A stretch of 64,000 nt of DNA from Azoarcus sp. Aa7 (lineage in GTDB: Bacteria; Pseudomonadota; Gammaproteobacteria; Burkholderiales; Rhodocyclaceae), in the NCBI RefSeq assembly GCF_014822185.1, contig NZ_QVLR01000024.1, positions 21,351 through 85,350 of the forward strand. Reading direction: 5' to 3'. This document shows, piece after piece, positions 50,940 to 59,213 of the stretch (positions are counted from its first letter, which is position 1; each line of letters starts with the position of its first letter). The position numbers and the translations under genes were made by a program. The notes under the pieces are model-generated. The model saw nothing but the letters and a program-made list of their open reading frames with translations, was not told where the DNA came from and did no database searches.

Positions 50940-51413
50940 TCAGAAATTCGCCACTTCGGGGAAGCGGCCGATCATTGCGACGGCCTCGTCGACGATGCGG
51001 TCGCCGGCTTCGCCGAGCGCCTGCAGCGTGTCGAAGCCGAAGCGATGGATGTCGCGGTGGTACTTGGAATACACGACGAGCCGGCCCGCGGTGAGCATCG
51101 CGCGGCCGAAACCTTCGTGATTGATCCTGATCGACGGCGCCGCGATGAGCCCGGTCTTGCGCTCGATGGCGATGCCGGCGGCGTTGTAGAACAGCTCGAC
51201 GCGCCACAGCACTTCGGGGTCCGGATCGCCGATGATGGGGATCTCCCTGCGCGCGGCCTTGTCGATGACGTAGGGCGTGAGCACCTGGGCGTCGGTCTTG
51301 GCATCCCACGCGCCGTAGCTGTCCTGCGCACGCACCATGCTTACGATCTGAATGAGGAAGGGCGACGCGGCGATCACCGCTGCCGTGTCGTCGTGGGCGA
51401 GCGTGTCAGACAT
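50940..51413 (-). CDS. NifX-associated nitrogen-fixation protein (DUF269)
   Basis: 157-residue protein with the DUF269 features SPFLIQIVSMVRAQDSYGAW, REIPIIGDPDPEVLWRVELF and VYSKYHRDIHRFGFDT. It is regularly encoded directly after nifX in diazotrophs. Its biochemical role is unknown. The start ATG at 51413 lies eight bases inside the end of nifX. Confidence 0.9.
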   Translation of the reverse strand: MSDTLAHDDTAAVIAASPFLIQIVSMVRAQDSYGAWDAKTDAQVLTPYVIDKAARREIPIIGDPDPEVLWRVELFYNAAGIAIERKTGLIAAPSIRINHEGFGRAMLTAGRLVVYSKYHRDIHRFGFDTLQALGEAGDRIVDEAVAMIGRFPEVANF

Positions 51414-51834
51414 GTTCGGCCTCGCTCGCGGCGTCGTGCTCCGCATCGAAATCGAAGCTGCGCTCCCTGCCCTTCAGCAGCACCTTGCGCAGCCACGGCG
51501 GGGGCGTGCCGTTGAGCACTTCCTGCAGCCGCTCGATGATGGTCGCGATCGGCTGTGGGCTTGGCACCTTCACCGGGTGCACGCGCAGGTTCACGACCTT
51601 CGCCGCCGCCGAGCCGCCGATCGCCGCGACGTACAGCATCGCGCAGTCGCGCACCGCGTCGAGCTTGGGCACGAGCTTGTCCTCGGTGCCGTCCTCGGCG
51701 AGATCGCCGGCGAACTCGACGACTTCGACCAGCCGGCTCGCGTCCGGCTGCACTTCGTAGATCGCGATCTTCTTCGCCCAGCCGAAGTGGGCGTCGACGT
51801 CGATCAGGTTTTCCGTTGCAAAGGCGACTTTCAT
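51406..51834 (-). CDS. nifX: NifX, FeMo-cofactor precursor carrier
   Basis: NifX binds NifB-co and a later precursor and passes them to NifEN. The 142-residue protein opens MKVAFATENLIDVDAHFGWA, with VVEFAGDLAEDGTEDKL and ending in the nifX tail TPPPWLRKVLLKG. The start is 51834, with GGGAGAA eight bases upstream; a longer start at 51882 would overlap nifN. Confidence 0.93.
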   Translation of the reverse strand: MKVAFATENLIDVDAHFGWAKKIAIYEVQPDASRLVEVVEFAGDLAEDGTEDKLVPKLDAVRDCAMLYVAAIGGSAAAKVVNLRVHPVKVPSPQPIATIIERLQEVLNGTPPPWLRKVLLKGRERSFDFDAEHDAASEAEHV

Positions 51835-51856
51835 GCCGAGTTCTCCCAGGGACGAG

Positions 51857-53245
51857 TCAGTGACCAGCGTGAGCCGGCGCATCCACGGCCGGCGCGGGGC
51901 CGGTTCGGTGGAGGTCGGACCGGAGGCCGGCGGGGGTGACGTGCTGTTCATGCGCGTGCAGTTGCTCCATGAAGACATTGCCCACCTCGAAGATCAGATC
52001 GCGCGTGCCGCGATAGCCGACGGTGATCTTGTGCGCGACGCCGAGCCGGTCGAAGGTCGGCAGGCCGGCGCGCCAGAACGGGATGCCCAGCCGCGCCGCG
52101 GCCTGGCGGCCGTGCGAATGCGTGACCAGCAGGTCGCAGCCGGCGGCGTGCTCCTCGAAGTCGCCCAGATCGCCGATGCGCACCGTCTCCGCCGCGACGC
52201 GCGCGAGCACCGGTGCGTCCTGCGGCGCGATCGCGCACGTCACCTGCGCCCCCATGTCGGCGAAGAAGTGCGACAGCGCGAACAGCAGGTCCGGCTCCGC
52301 GGCGATCGCGACCTTCTGCTCGCCGAAGTAGAAATGCCCGTCGAGCATCGCGTCCTGCAGTTGGCTGCGCTGGCGGCGGTATTTCGCCGGCACGTCCTGT
52401 TCGGACAGATCGGACAGCAGTGCGATGAAGGCGTCGCAGGCGGCGAGCCCGGACAGACGCTCGAACACCCGGACAGGCACGCCGGCCTTCTTCTGCAGCA
52501 ACTCCGCGGCCGGGCGCATCTGCTCGCCGATCGCGATCGTGATCGCCGAGGCGCCCATGCGCTTCACGTCCTCCACGCGCGTGCCGCCCAGCGTGTGCGG
52601 CAGGAAAGTTTCGGGGATGTGGCCGTCGAGGGAGCCCGAGAGGTCCGGCAGGATGATGGGCGTGAGGCCGAAGGCTTCGACCGTCTCGCGGATCTCCTCG
52701 ATGTCGCCCGGCGTCAGATGACAGCCGGCAAGGATGTTCACCTGCCACGGCATGCGCACCTTCGTCGGCGGCACCAGGGCGTCGACCATCGCGGTGACGG
52801 CCTTCGCCCAGCCGTCGGAAAAACCGCCGACGAAATCCGGCGTCGGCGCGAACACCACTTCGGTGCCGGCGAGCTCCGGGTGCTTCTCGCGGATGAGCTT
52901 CAGAAAGCCCGCAACGTCGTCACCCTTGGCCTCGGTGATGCCGGTCGAGCACAGCCCGATCAGCGCCGGGTTCGCGCGCTTCTTGATGTTCAGCAGCGCC
53001 TGCTCGATGTTCTCCAGGCCACCGAGAATCGTCGTGACCTCGTTCATCGCGGTCGTCTGCAGCGGGATGGTCTCGCGGAAATGGCGCACGAACAGCACCA
53101 GCCCGAAGGCCGTACAGCCCTGCGAGCCGTGCAGCAGCGGCAGCGCGCGGTCCATGCCGAGGAAGGCGAGTGCGGCGCCGATCGGTGCGCTCATCTTCAG
53201 CGGGTTCGTCGTGCAGGCTTTCCTGCCGGGAATGATCGTGGCCAT
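51857..53245 (-). CDS. nifN: Nitrogenase FeMo-cofactor scaffold subunit NifN
   Basis: Beta subunit of the NifEN scaffold on which the NifB-co-derived cluster matures to FeMo-co. The 462-residue protein opens MATIIPGRKACTTNPLKMSA, with GSQGCTAFGLVLFVRHFRE and GFSDGWAKAVTAM. The ATG at 53245 matches the family start. Unusually, nifE is not directly upstream: a kinase gene on the opposite strand intervenes, and nifN has its own sigma54 promoter 33 bases away. Confidence 0.95.
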   Translation of the reverse strand: MATIIPGRKACTTNPLKMSAPIGAALAFLGMDRALPLLHGSQGCTAFGLVLFVRHFRETIPLQTTAMNEVTTILGGLENIEQALLNIKKRANPALIGLCSTGITEAKGDDVAGFLKLIREKHPELAGTEVVFAPTPDFVGGFSDGWAKAVTAMVDALVPPTKVRMPWQVNILAGCHLTPGDIEEIRETVEAFGLTPIILPDLSGSLDGHIPETFLPHTLGGTRVEDVKRMGASAITIAIGEQMRPAAELLQKKAGVPVRVFERLSGLAACDAFIALLSDLSEQDVPAKYRRQRSQLQDAMLDGHFYFGEQKVAIAAEPDLLFALSHFFADMGAQVTCAIAPQDAPVLARVAAETVRIGDLGDFEEHAAGCDLLVTHSHGRQAAARLGIPFWRAGLPTFDRLGVAHKITVGYRGTRDLIFEVGNVFMEQLHAHEQHVTPAGLRSDLHRTGPAPAVDAPAHAGH

Positions 53246-53278
53246 GATGCGTGCTCGAAAGGGTACGTGCACTGCACA

Positions 53279-53293
53279 GCAGGAACGGTGCCA
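53279..53293 (-). promoter_or_regulatory. Sigma54 (-24/-12) promoter of the nifN operon
   Basis: On the minus strand TGGCAC-CGTTC-CTGC fits the -24/-12 pattern, with GG and GC ten bases apart. It ends 33 bases upstream of nifN. The -12 element reads CTGC instead of TTGC. Confidence 0.82.
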
Positions 53294-53378
53294 GCGGTGC
53301 ATAGTCGAGAAAAAACAGTGACATGGCGCTGCGGCCGGAGTGCGCGGGCAGCGCTTTGGCGGATGTCCGACACGAACG

Positions 53379-53394
53379 TGTCGCAAGCGCCACA
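53379..53394. promoter_or_regulatory. NifA upstream activator site for nifN
   Basis: TGTCGCAAGCGCCACA is an exact TGT-N10-ACA site about 90 bases upstream of the nifN -24 element. The rest of the 448-base gap 53246-53693 holds no gene that I can support and no clear promoter for the kinase gene that follows. Confidence 0.8.
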
Positions 53395-53693
53395 AAACCG
53401 CGTGGCGCGGGCGCAAGTCGATCCGGGCAGCGATCCCGGGCAGCAATCATGGCCGTGCGCGGTATCATGACGACCGGCTGGAGTCGTGCGTCGACGCCTC
53501 GTCCGACGGCAGTCGCACACGCGTTTGGGCGCGCCCGGCACGTTTGTCCGGGAACCCGAGATTTTGGACACGAGGAGTGCAGGATGCCCGTTTCCCGGAA
53601 GCCGCTCATGAGGTTCGCTTCTTGCGGCGCATTTTCCCCTGACCGCCGCGGGACCGCCGCGCGATGGTCTCTTGACCGCGGAGCGCACACGAG

Positions 53694-56150
53694 ATGAAGT
53701 ACCGTCCGGTAGCGGCCCGCACGGCCGAACTGGCCGCGGTCAGCGCCTCACTGCGCGAAGCCAACGCCGAGCAGCAGGCGATCTTCGAAACCGCGACCTC
53801 GGGCATCGCGCTGATCAAGGACCGCGTGCTGGTCCGCGGCAACCGGCGCCTGCACGAGATGTTCGGCTGGCCGCCAGGCGGGCTCGTCGGCCAGCGCACC
53901 GCGGTCTGGTATCCCGACGAGGCCGCGCACGCGGCGGGCGGCGACCCGGTGTATGCCGCGATCTGGCGCGGCGAGTCGCACCGGCGCGAGCAGCAGCTCA
54001 TGCGGCGCGACGGCTCGCTGTTCCGGGCGCGCCTGACCGGCACCGCGGTCGACCCGTCGGACCGCAGCAAGGGTTCCGTGTGGGTGATCGATGACATCTC
54101 CGCCGAATTCGAAGCCATCGAGCGGATGCAGAAGGCCCGCGCGCTCGCCGAGGACGCCGCGCGCATCAAGTCGGACTTCCTCGCCAACATGAGCCACGAG
54201 ATCCGCACGCCGATGAACGCCATCATCGGCATGACCTATCTCGCCCTGCGCACGCAGCTCGACGCGCGCCAGCGCGACTACCTCGAGAAGATCCTCGGCT
54301 CCAGCCAGCACCTGCTCGGCATCATCAACGACGTGCTCGACTTCTCCAAGATCGAGGCCGGCAAGCTCGTCATCGAGCGCATCGACTTCGACCTCGAGAA
54401 GACCGTCGCGGACGTCGGCGCCCAGATCGTCGAGAAGACCAACGCCAAGGGCCTCGAACTGGTCATCGACCTCGCCGCGGACGTGCCGGCCAGCCTCGTC
54501 GGCGACCCCCTGCGCATCAGTCAGATCCTGCTCAACTACGCCAACAACGCGGTCAAGTTCACCGACCGGGGCGAGATCGTCCTGCGCATCCGGCGCGAGC
54601 AGTTCGTGGACGGCGAGGCCGTGCTGCGCTTCGAAGTGCGCGATACCGGCATCGGCATCGACGACGAGCAACGCGACCGACTGTTCCGCAGCTTCGAGCA
54701 GGCGGACACCTCGACCACGCGCAAGTACGGCGGCACGGGGCTGGGGCTCGCGATCAGCAAGCGGCTCGCCGGCATGATGGGCGGCAGCGTCGGCGTGGAC
54801 AGCCAGCCGGGCGCCGGTTCCACGTTCTGGTTCACCTGCCGGCTGGGCATCGGCCGCTCCGAGGGGCACCTGCTGATGCCCGCCCCGGACCTGCGCGGCC
54901 TGCGTGCCCTGGTCGCCGACGACAACCACAGCTCGCGCGAGGTGCTCGCCGAGATGATGCGCTGCATGACCTTCCATGTGCACGCCGTGGACTGCGGACG
55001 CGCGGCCCTCGCCGAAGTCGAGCGCGCGGCCCGCGCCGGCGAATCCTACGACATCGTCCTGCTCGACTGGCAGATGCCCGAGCTCGACGGCGTGGCCGCC
55101 GCGCGCGCGATCGGCCAGCTCGGCCTGCCGCGGCTGCCCGTGCGCATCGTCGTCACCGCCTACGGGCGCGAGGATGTCGCGCGCGCGGCCGTCGGCGCCG
55201 GCGTCGACGACATCCTGCTCAAGCCGGTTACCGCCTCCGCGCTGTTCGACACCGCGATCCGGCTGCTCGACGGCGCCCTGCGTCCGGCCAGGCCGCACGC
55301 CGCCGCCGGCGAAGCACCGGCCGACCTCGCCGCGATCCGCGGTGCCCGGCTGCTGCTCGTCGAAGACAACGAGCTCAACCAGGAGGTGGCGAGCGAGCTG
55401 CTCAGCGCCGCGGGCCTCCGCGTCGATATCGCCGGCAACGGTGCGGAAGCCGTCCAGCGCGTGCAACAGGCCGTCTACGACCTCGTGCTGATGGACATGC
55501 AGATGCCGGTGATGGACGGAGTGACCGCGACGCGCGCGATCCGCCGCCTGCCCGCCTGCGACGGCCTGCCCATCGTCGCGATGACCGCCAACGCAATGGC
55601 GGGCGACCGCGAACAGTGCATCGAGGCGGGGATGAACGACCACATCGCCAAGCCCATCCACCCCGATCGCCTGTGGGCCGCGCTGCTGCGCTGGATCGCG
55701 CCGCGCCGCGACGCCGCCGGCATGCCGGGCGCTGCAGGGGCGCCGTCTGCCGCGCCGCGCGTCGTCCTCGCGCGGCTCAGGCGGATTCCCGGCCTCGATC
55801 CCGATCTGGGCGTGCGGCGCCTGATGGGGAAGGAAGACTTCTACCTCTCCCTGCTGCGCAAGTTCGTCACCGGCTACTGGGATTTCACCGCGCGCCTGGA
55901 CTCCGCGCTCTCCGGTGGCGACCTCGCCGCCGCCGAGCGTCTCGCCCACTCGCTGAAAGGCTTGGGAGGGCAGATCGGCGCGACGCTGCTGCAGGACGTC
56001 GCGGCCGAACTCGAGCGGCATATCCACGAGGGCGCCCCCGCCGTGGACATCGACGAGGCCCGTGATCGTGCCGTGGGCGCGCTCTCCGACCTGATCGAAG
56101 CGCTGTCGCAGGCGCTGCCGGCGTCGGAAACGCCCGCGTCGGCCCTGTAG
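53694..56150 (+). CDS. Hybrid sensor histidine kinase (PAS-HisKA-HATPase-REC-REC-HPt)
   Basis: 818-residue BarA-type phosphorelay protein. Domains in order: short coiled coil, PAS (about residues 25-140), HisKA with His168 in NMSHEIRTPMNAIIGM, HATPase with N-box LLNYANNAVKFT, DTGIGID and GTGLGLAI, REC1 with Asp458 in LLDWQMPELDG, REC2 with Asp601 in LMDMQMPVMDG, and HPt with His752 in LAHSLKGLGGQ. All catalytic residues are present. No membrane segment is seen, and the first residues resemble the post-HAMP linker of longer kinases; an in-frame stop lies at 53673. It lies on the plus strand between nifN and nifE (both minus). Signal unknown. Confidence 0.92.
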   Translation: MKYRPVAARTAELAAVSASLREANAEQQAIFETATSGIALIKDRVLVRGNRRLHEMFGWPPGGLVGQRTAVWYPDEAAHAAGGDPVYAAIWRGESHRREQQLMRRDGSLFRARLTGTAVDPSDRSKGSVWVIDDISAEFEAIERMQKARALAEDAARIKSDFLANMSHEIRTPMNAIIGMTYLALRTQLDARQRDYLEKILGSSQHLLGIINDVLDFSKIEAGKLVIERIDFDLEKTVADVGAQIVEKTNAKGLELVIDLAADVPASLVGDPLRISQILLNYANNAVKFTDRGEIVLRIRREQFVDGEAVLRFEVRDTGIGIDDEQRDRLFRSFEQADTSTTRKYGGTGLGLAISKRLAGMMGGSVGVDSQPGAGSTFWFTCRLGIGRSEGHLLMPAPDLRGLRALVADDNHSSREVLAEMMRCMTFHVHAVDCGRAALAEVERAARAGESYDIVLLDWQMPELDGVAAARAIGQLGLPRLPVRIVVTAYGREDVARAAVGAGVDDILLKPVTASALFDTAIRLLDGALRPARPHAAAGEAPADLAAIRGARLLLVEDNELNQEVASELLSAAGLRVDIAGNGAEAVQRVQQAVYDLVLMDMQMPVMDGVTATRAIRRLPACDGLPIVAMTANAMAGDREQCIEAGMNDHIAKPIHPDRLWAALLRWIAPRRDAAGMPGAAGAPSAAPRVVLARLRRIPGLDPDLGVRRLMGKEDFYLSLLRKFVTGYWDFTARLDSALSGGDLAAAERLAHSLKGLGGQIGATLLQDVAAELERHIHEGAPAVDIDEARDRAVGALSDLIEALSQALPASETPASAL

Positions 56151-56174
56151 CGGCCGCGGGTTTCCCGCGGCCGC

Positions 56175-57590
56175 TCACTCTGCGGCCACGCGCTCGCCCC
56201 AGCCCTCGGCCTGCTCCCACGGCGCCGGCTGCCGCACCAGCGACCAGATCGGGTTGTGCAGCGCCTTGTCGATCTCGGCGACGAGATTCACCACCCCGTC
56301 GTAGCCCGCGTAGGCGTGATGACGCTCCTGGTTGATCTCGACCCACGGCGTCTTCGCCTTCAGCGCGACGAACTGCGAGCGCCCGCCCGAGAGCATCACG
56401 TCGGCCTGCGACTCCTTCAGCATCCGGTACATCTCGCGCGGCGGCAGCTCGTCGAACATGTGCGCGTCGGTGCCCATGATCTCGACGACTTTCGCGCGGT
56501 CGCTCTGCGTCGACTTGCGCATCGAGGTGCCCGCGATCTGCATGCCCACCTCCTGCAGCGCCGACACCACGCTCCACGACTTCACCCCGCCCGTGAACAG
56601 CAGCACCCGCTTGCCCGCCAGCCGCGCGCGGTACTTCTCCAGCCGCGCCCACGCGCGCGCCTCCTCGCGCGCGATCAGCGCCTCGGCACGCGCCGGCAGG
56701 TCGGCCGGCGCGCCGCGCCCGACCAGCAGGCGCGAGATCCGGCGCAGGCAGTCCGACATGTCCGCGATGCCGTAGAAGCTGCCCTCGAAGAAGGGGATGT
56801 CGTAGCGCTCGTCCATCTTGCGCGCGATGTTGATCAGCGCCTGCGAACACAGCATGATCGCCGCCTTCGCGCGGTGCGAGCTCGCGATGTCGCGGTAGCG
56901 CGCGTCGCCGCAGAAGGTCGCCAGCACGCGGATGCCCAGCTCATCGAAGAGCGGCTTCACCTGCCAGAACTCGCCGACCACGTTGTACTCGCCGATCAGG
57001 TTGATGTCGCAATCCGTCGTGTATTCCGGCTCCTGCGTGCCGACGACATAGTCGAGCAGCGCCTCGCCGCCCAGCTTGTTGCCGAGGTTCTTGCTGCCCG
57101 CGAAGCCGGGGGCGTTCACCGGGATCACCGGCGTGCCGAACTTCGCGCTCGCCGCCTTGCACACCCCCTCGACGTCGTCGCCGATCATCGCCGGCAGGCA
57201 GGTCTGGTACACGAAGATCGCCGGCGGATTCACCTTGTCGACGATCTCCTTGATCGCGCGGTACAGGCGCTTCTCGCCGCCGTAGATCACGTCGAACTCC
57301 GCCATGTCCGTCGTGAAGCCCGTGCGGTAGGTCTGCGGGCCGGACGAATACACGTGGCGCGAATCCCACGAATTGCCTTCGCACGCGATCGGGCCATGCA
57401 CCAGGTGGGCGACGTCCACCACCGGCTGCAGCGCGATCTTCGCGCCGTCGAAGGCACAGCCGCCGGCTGCCGCGCCGGGCGTCAGCGGCTTCTTGCAGCC
57501 TTCCTTGCGTGCCTTGTCGCTCTTCGCCTGGTTCGTGGTGCAGCCGGGTTCGACCAGCAGGCTGTCGATTCTCTGTTTGAGTGCGCTCAT
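56175..57590 (-). CDS. nifE: Nitrogenase FeMo-cofactor scaffold subunit NifE
   Basis: Alpha subunit of the NifEN cofactor-assembly scaffold. The 471-residue protein contains the cluster-ligand regions EPGCTTNQAKSDKARKEGCK and HGPIACEGNSWDSRH, GEYNVVGEFWQVKPLFDELG, and FTGGVKSWSVVSALQEVG. The ATG at 57590 matches the family start and lies 55 bases from a sigma54 promoter. nifDK and nifN are not adjacent; the convergent kinase gene ends 24 bases downstream. Confidence 0.96.
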   Translation of the reverse strand: MSALKQRIDSLLVEPGCTTNQAKSDKARKEGCKKPLTPGAAAGGCAFDGAKIALQPVVDVAHLVHGPIACEGNSWDSRHVYSSGPQTYRTGFTTDMAEFDVIYGGEKRLYRAIKEIVDKVNPPAIFVYQTCLPAMIGDDVEGVCKAASAKFGTPVIPVNAPGFAGSKNLGNKLGGEALLDYVVGTQEPEYTTDCDINLIGEYNVVGEFWQVKPLFDELGIRVLATFCGDARYRDIASSHRAKAAIMLCSQALINIARKMDERYDIPFFEGSFYGIADMSDCLRRISRLLVGRGAPADLPARAEALIAREEARAWARLEKYRARLAGKRVLLFTGGVKSWSVVSALQEVGMQIAGTSMRKSTQSDRAKVVEIMGTDAHMFDELPPREMYRMLKESQADVMLSGGRSQFVALKAKTPWVEINQERHHAYAGYDGVVNLVAEIDKALHNPIWSLVRQPAPWEQAEGWGERVAAE

Positions 57591-57645
57591 GTCGGTTTCC
57601 TGTGTGCGCCCGTGGCGCGAGTGTCGGGGGACAGGGGAAACCGAT

Positions 57646-57660
57646 GCACGATCGATGCCA
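57646..57660 (-). promoter_or_regulatory. Sigma54 (-24/-12) promoter of nifE
   Basis: On the minus strand TGGCAT-CGATC-GTGC has the GG and GC dinucleotides at the required distance. It lies 55 bases upstream of nifE and below two NifA sites. Confidence 0.85.
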
Positions 57661-57719
57661 GACGGCGTGGTAAGTAAAATCAATGGCTTGCGAAGGGCGC
57701 ACGAAAGTGTCGCCGCCGC

Positions 57720-57735
57720 TGTCGAACTCGCGACA
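57720..57735. promoter_or_regulatory. NifA upstream activator site 1 for nifE
   Basis: TGTCGAACTCGCGACA is an exact TGT-N10-ACA site about 60 bases upstream of the nifE -24 element. Confidence 0.85.
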
Positions 57736-57742
57736 GCGCTTT

Positions 57743-57758
57743 TGTCGAACTCGTGACA
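57743..57758. promoter_or_regulatory. NifA upstream activator site 2 for nifE
   Basis: TGTCGAACTCGTGACA is a second exact site, 23 bases from the first and differing from it by one base. Tandem sites about two helical turns apart suggest cooperative NifA binding. Confidence 0.85.
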
Positions 57759-57847
57759 CGCTCCCGCCGCCCCTGCGCCGCATGGCGCCTCCTGCTATGC
57801 TCACGCTTTCCCGGCGTGCCGCGCCGTGCTTCCGACCCGCAGCCAAG

Positions 57848-58354
57848 ATGAAGAAAGCCCTCGTTTCCCTCGCCCTGTGTCTCGCCGCAATCTCCGGCCC
57901 CGCCTTCGCCACGCCCGGAGAAGTGCCCGAAGGCGGCACCCTGCGCCAGATGCCGATGCAGGGCCTCACCGCCGGCTCCAAGCTGCTCGGCGACTATCGC
58001 GGCAAACCGCTGATCATCAACGTCTGGGCGAGCTACTGTCCGCCCTGTCTCGCCGAGATGGGCTCGCTGGAGCGCCTGTCGAAGCGCTACGGCAAGCAGT
58101 TCAACGTGATCGGCATCTCGATCGACGACTACCCTGAACGCGCCCTGGCCTTCCTCACCCAGGCGAAGACCAGCTTCCCGCACTTCATCGACCACAAGCT
58201 CGCGCTCGAGAACATGCTCGGCGCCAACCGCATCCCGCTCACGGTGCTGGTCGACGCCGACGGCAAGGTCGTGAACAAGGTGTTCGGCGCGAAGGAGTGG
58301 GACAGCCCGGAAACCGTCGAGGCGATCGGCAAGGCCTTCGGCCTGCGCATGTAG
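57848..58354 (+). CDS. Exported TlpA/ResA-like thioredoxin
   Basis: 168-residue thiol-disulfide oxidoreductase with a signal peptide (MKKALVSLALCLAAISGPAFA) and a thioredoxin fold with active site NVWASYCPPCLAEM. The cis-proline region reads RIPLTVLVDADG. Such proteins reduce periplasmic disulfides, for example in cytochrome c or copper-site maturation. The start at 57848 gives the signal peptide. The gene is divergent from nifE and shares its upstream region, so NifA influence is possible but unsupported by a promoter. Confidence 0.9.
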   Translation: MKKALVSLALCLAAISGPAFATPGEVPEGGTLRQMPMQGLTAGSKLLGDYRGKPLIINVWASYCPPCLAEMGSLERLSKRYGKQFNVIGISIDDYPERALAFLTQAKTSFPHFIDHKLALENMLGANRIPLTVLVDADGKVVNKVFGAKEWDSPETVEAIGKAFGLRM

Positions 58355-58484
58355 GCCGTACGCGCCGGTCCGTTCCGATCGGCGCCTGAACGGGCAGGGC
58401 GCCGCGGCCGCTCCCGGCGCGGGTGTCCGCGGTGGGCATATAGCCCCGGAATGCGGGATTTCCGGCTGAATTTGCGCGCGGAAC

Positions 58485-58512
58485 ATTACAGGATTGTTTC
58501 AGCTGGTAAAAT
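58485..58512 (+). promoter_or_regulatory. Possible sigma70 promoter of the DUF47-pit pair
   Basis: ATTACA (58485-58490) and TAAAAT (58507-58512) are spaced by 16 bases and lie 40 bases upstream of the DUF47 gene. No pho box consensus was recognised nearby. Confidence 0.4.
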
Positions 58513-58551
58513 CGCGCCCTAACTCCATGCGGCCGCCAGGCAAAAACAACC

Positions 58552-59190
58552 ATGTTCTCCCGCTTCATGCCCCGTGAGGGTCAGTTCTTCACCCTTTTCA
58601 ACTCCCACGCAGACGAGATCGTGGCCGGCGCCAAAGCCCTGGTCGTGCTGATGCAGGCCGTCGGAAAGGACGCATCGGTGGCGGCGAAGGCCACCGCCGA
58701 CATCGACGAGATCGAGACCCGCGCGGACAAGCTGAACCACGACGTGATGGCGCTGATGCACTCCACGTTCATCACGCCGCTCGACCGCGACGAGATCCAC
58801 CAGCTCATCTCGCACATGGATGACGTGCTCGACACGATCCAGGACGTCGCCGAAACCGTCTCGCTTTACGACATCGTCGAGGTCACCGAGGAAGCTCAGC
58901 GCATCGCCGAGTTGTCCCTGTCCTGCGCCGAGAGCGTGCGCGCCGCGGTCGTGCTGCTGTCCAACATGGACAACGGCCGCGAGATCCTGCGCATCTGCCA
59001 CGAGATCGACGGCTTCGAATCCGATGCCGACCGCGTCCTGCGCAAGGCGCTGTCGGGCCTCTTCCGTGAAGAGCCCGACGTCCGTGTGGTCCTGAAGATG
59101 AAAGGCGTGTACGAACTGCTCGAATCGGTCACCGATCGCTGCAAGGACGTCGCCAAGATCCTCGAGGCCATCGTGCTCGAAAACTCCTGA
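58552..59190 (+). CDS. DUF47/PhoU-like phosphate-transport regulator
   Basis: 212-residue all-helical protein of the DUF47 (TIGR00153-like) family, distantly related to PhoU. It has metal-binding-type acidic/histidine repeats such as LNHDVMALMHSTFITPLDRD and HQLISHMDDVLDTIQD. It is usually encoded directly before a low-affinity phosphate transporter, as here (23-base gap to pit), and probably modulates that transporter. Confidence 0.92.
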   Translation: MFSRFMPREGQFFTLFNSHADEIVAGAKALVVLMQAVGKDASVAAKATADIDEIETRADKLNHDVMALMHSTFITPLDRDEIHQLISHMDDVLDTIQDVAETVSLYDIVEVTEEAQRIAELSLSCAESVRAAVVLLSNMDNGREILRICHEIDGFESDADRVLRKALSGLFREEPDVRVVLKMKGVYELLESVTDRCKDVAKILEAIVLENS

Positions 59191-59213
59191 CCCGCGATCT
59201 CCAGGAAAACGAC

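Noticed and set aside
53748..56027. 759-codon minus-strand frame opposite the hybrid kinase
   Set aside because: The plus strand has complete PAS, kinase, receiver and HPt motifs. The minus frame has no recognisable domain.
58355..58551. Pho box upstream of the phosphate-transport pair
   Set aside because: No pair of CTGTCAT-like direct repeats is present; only a weak sigma70-type promoter can be read.
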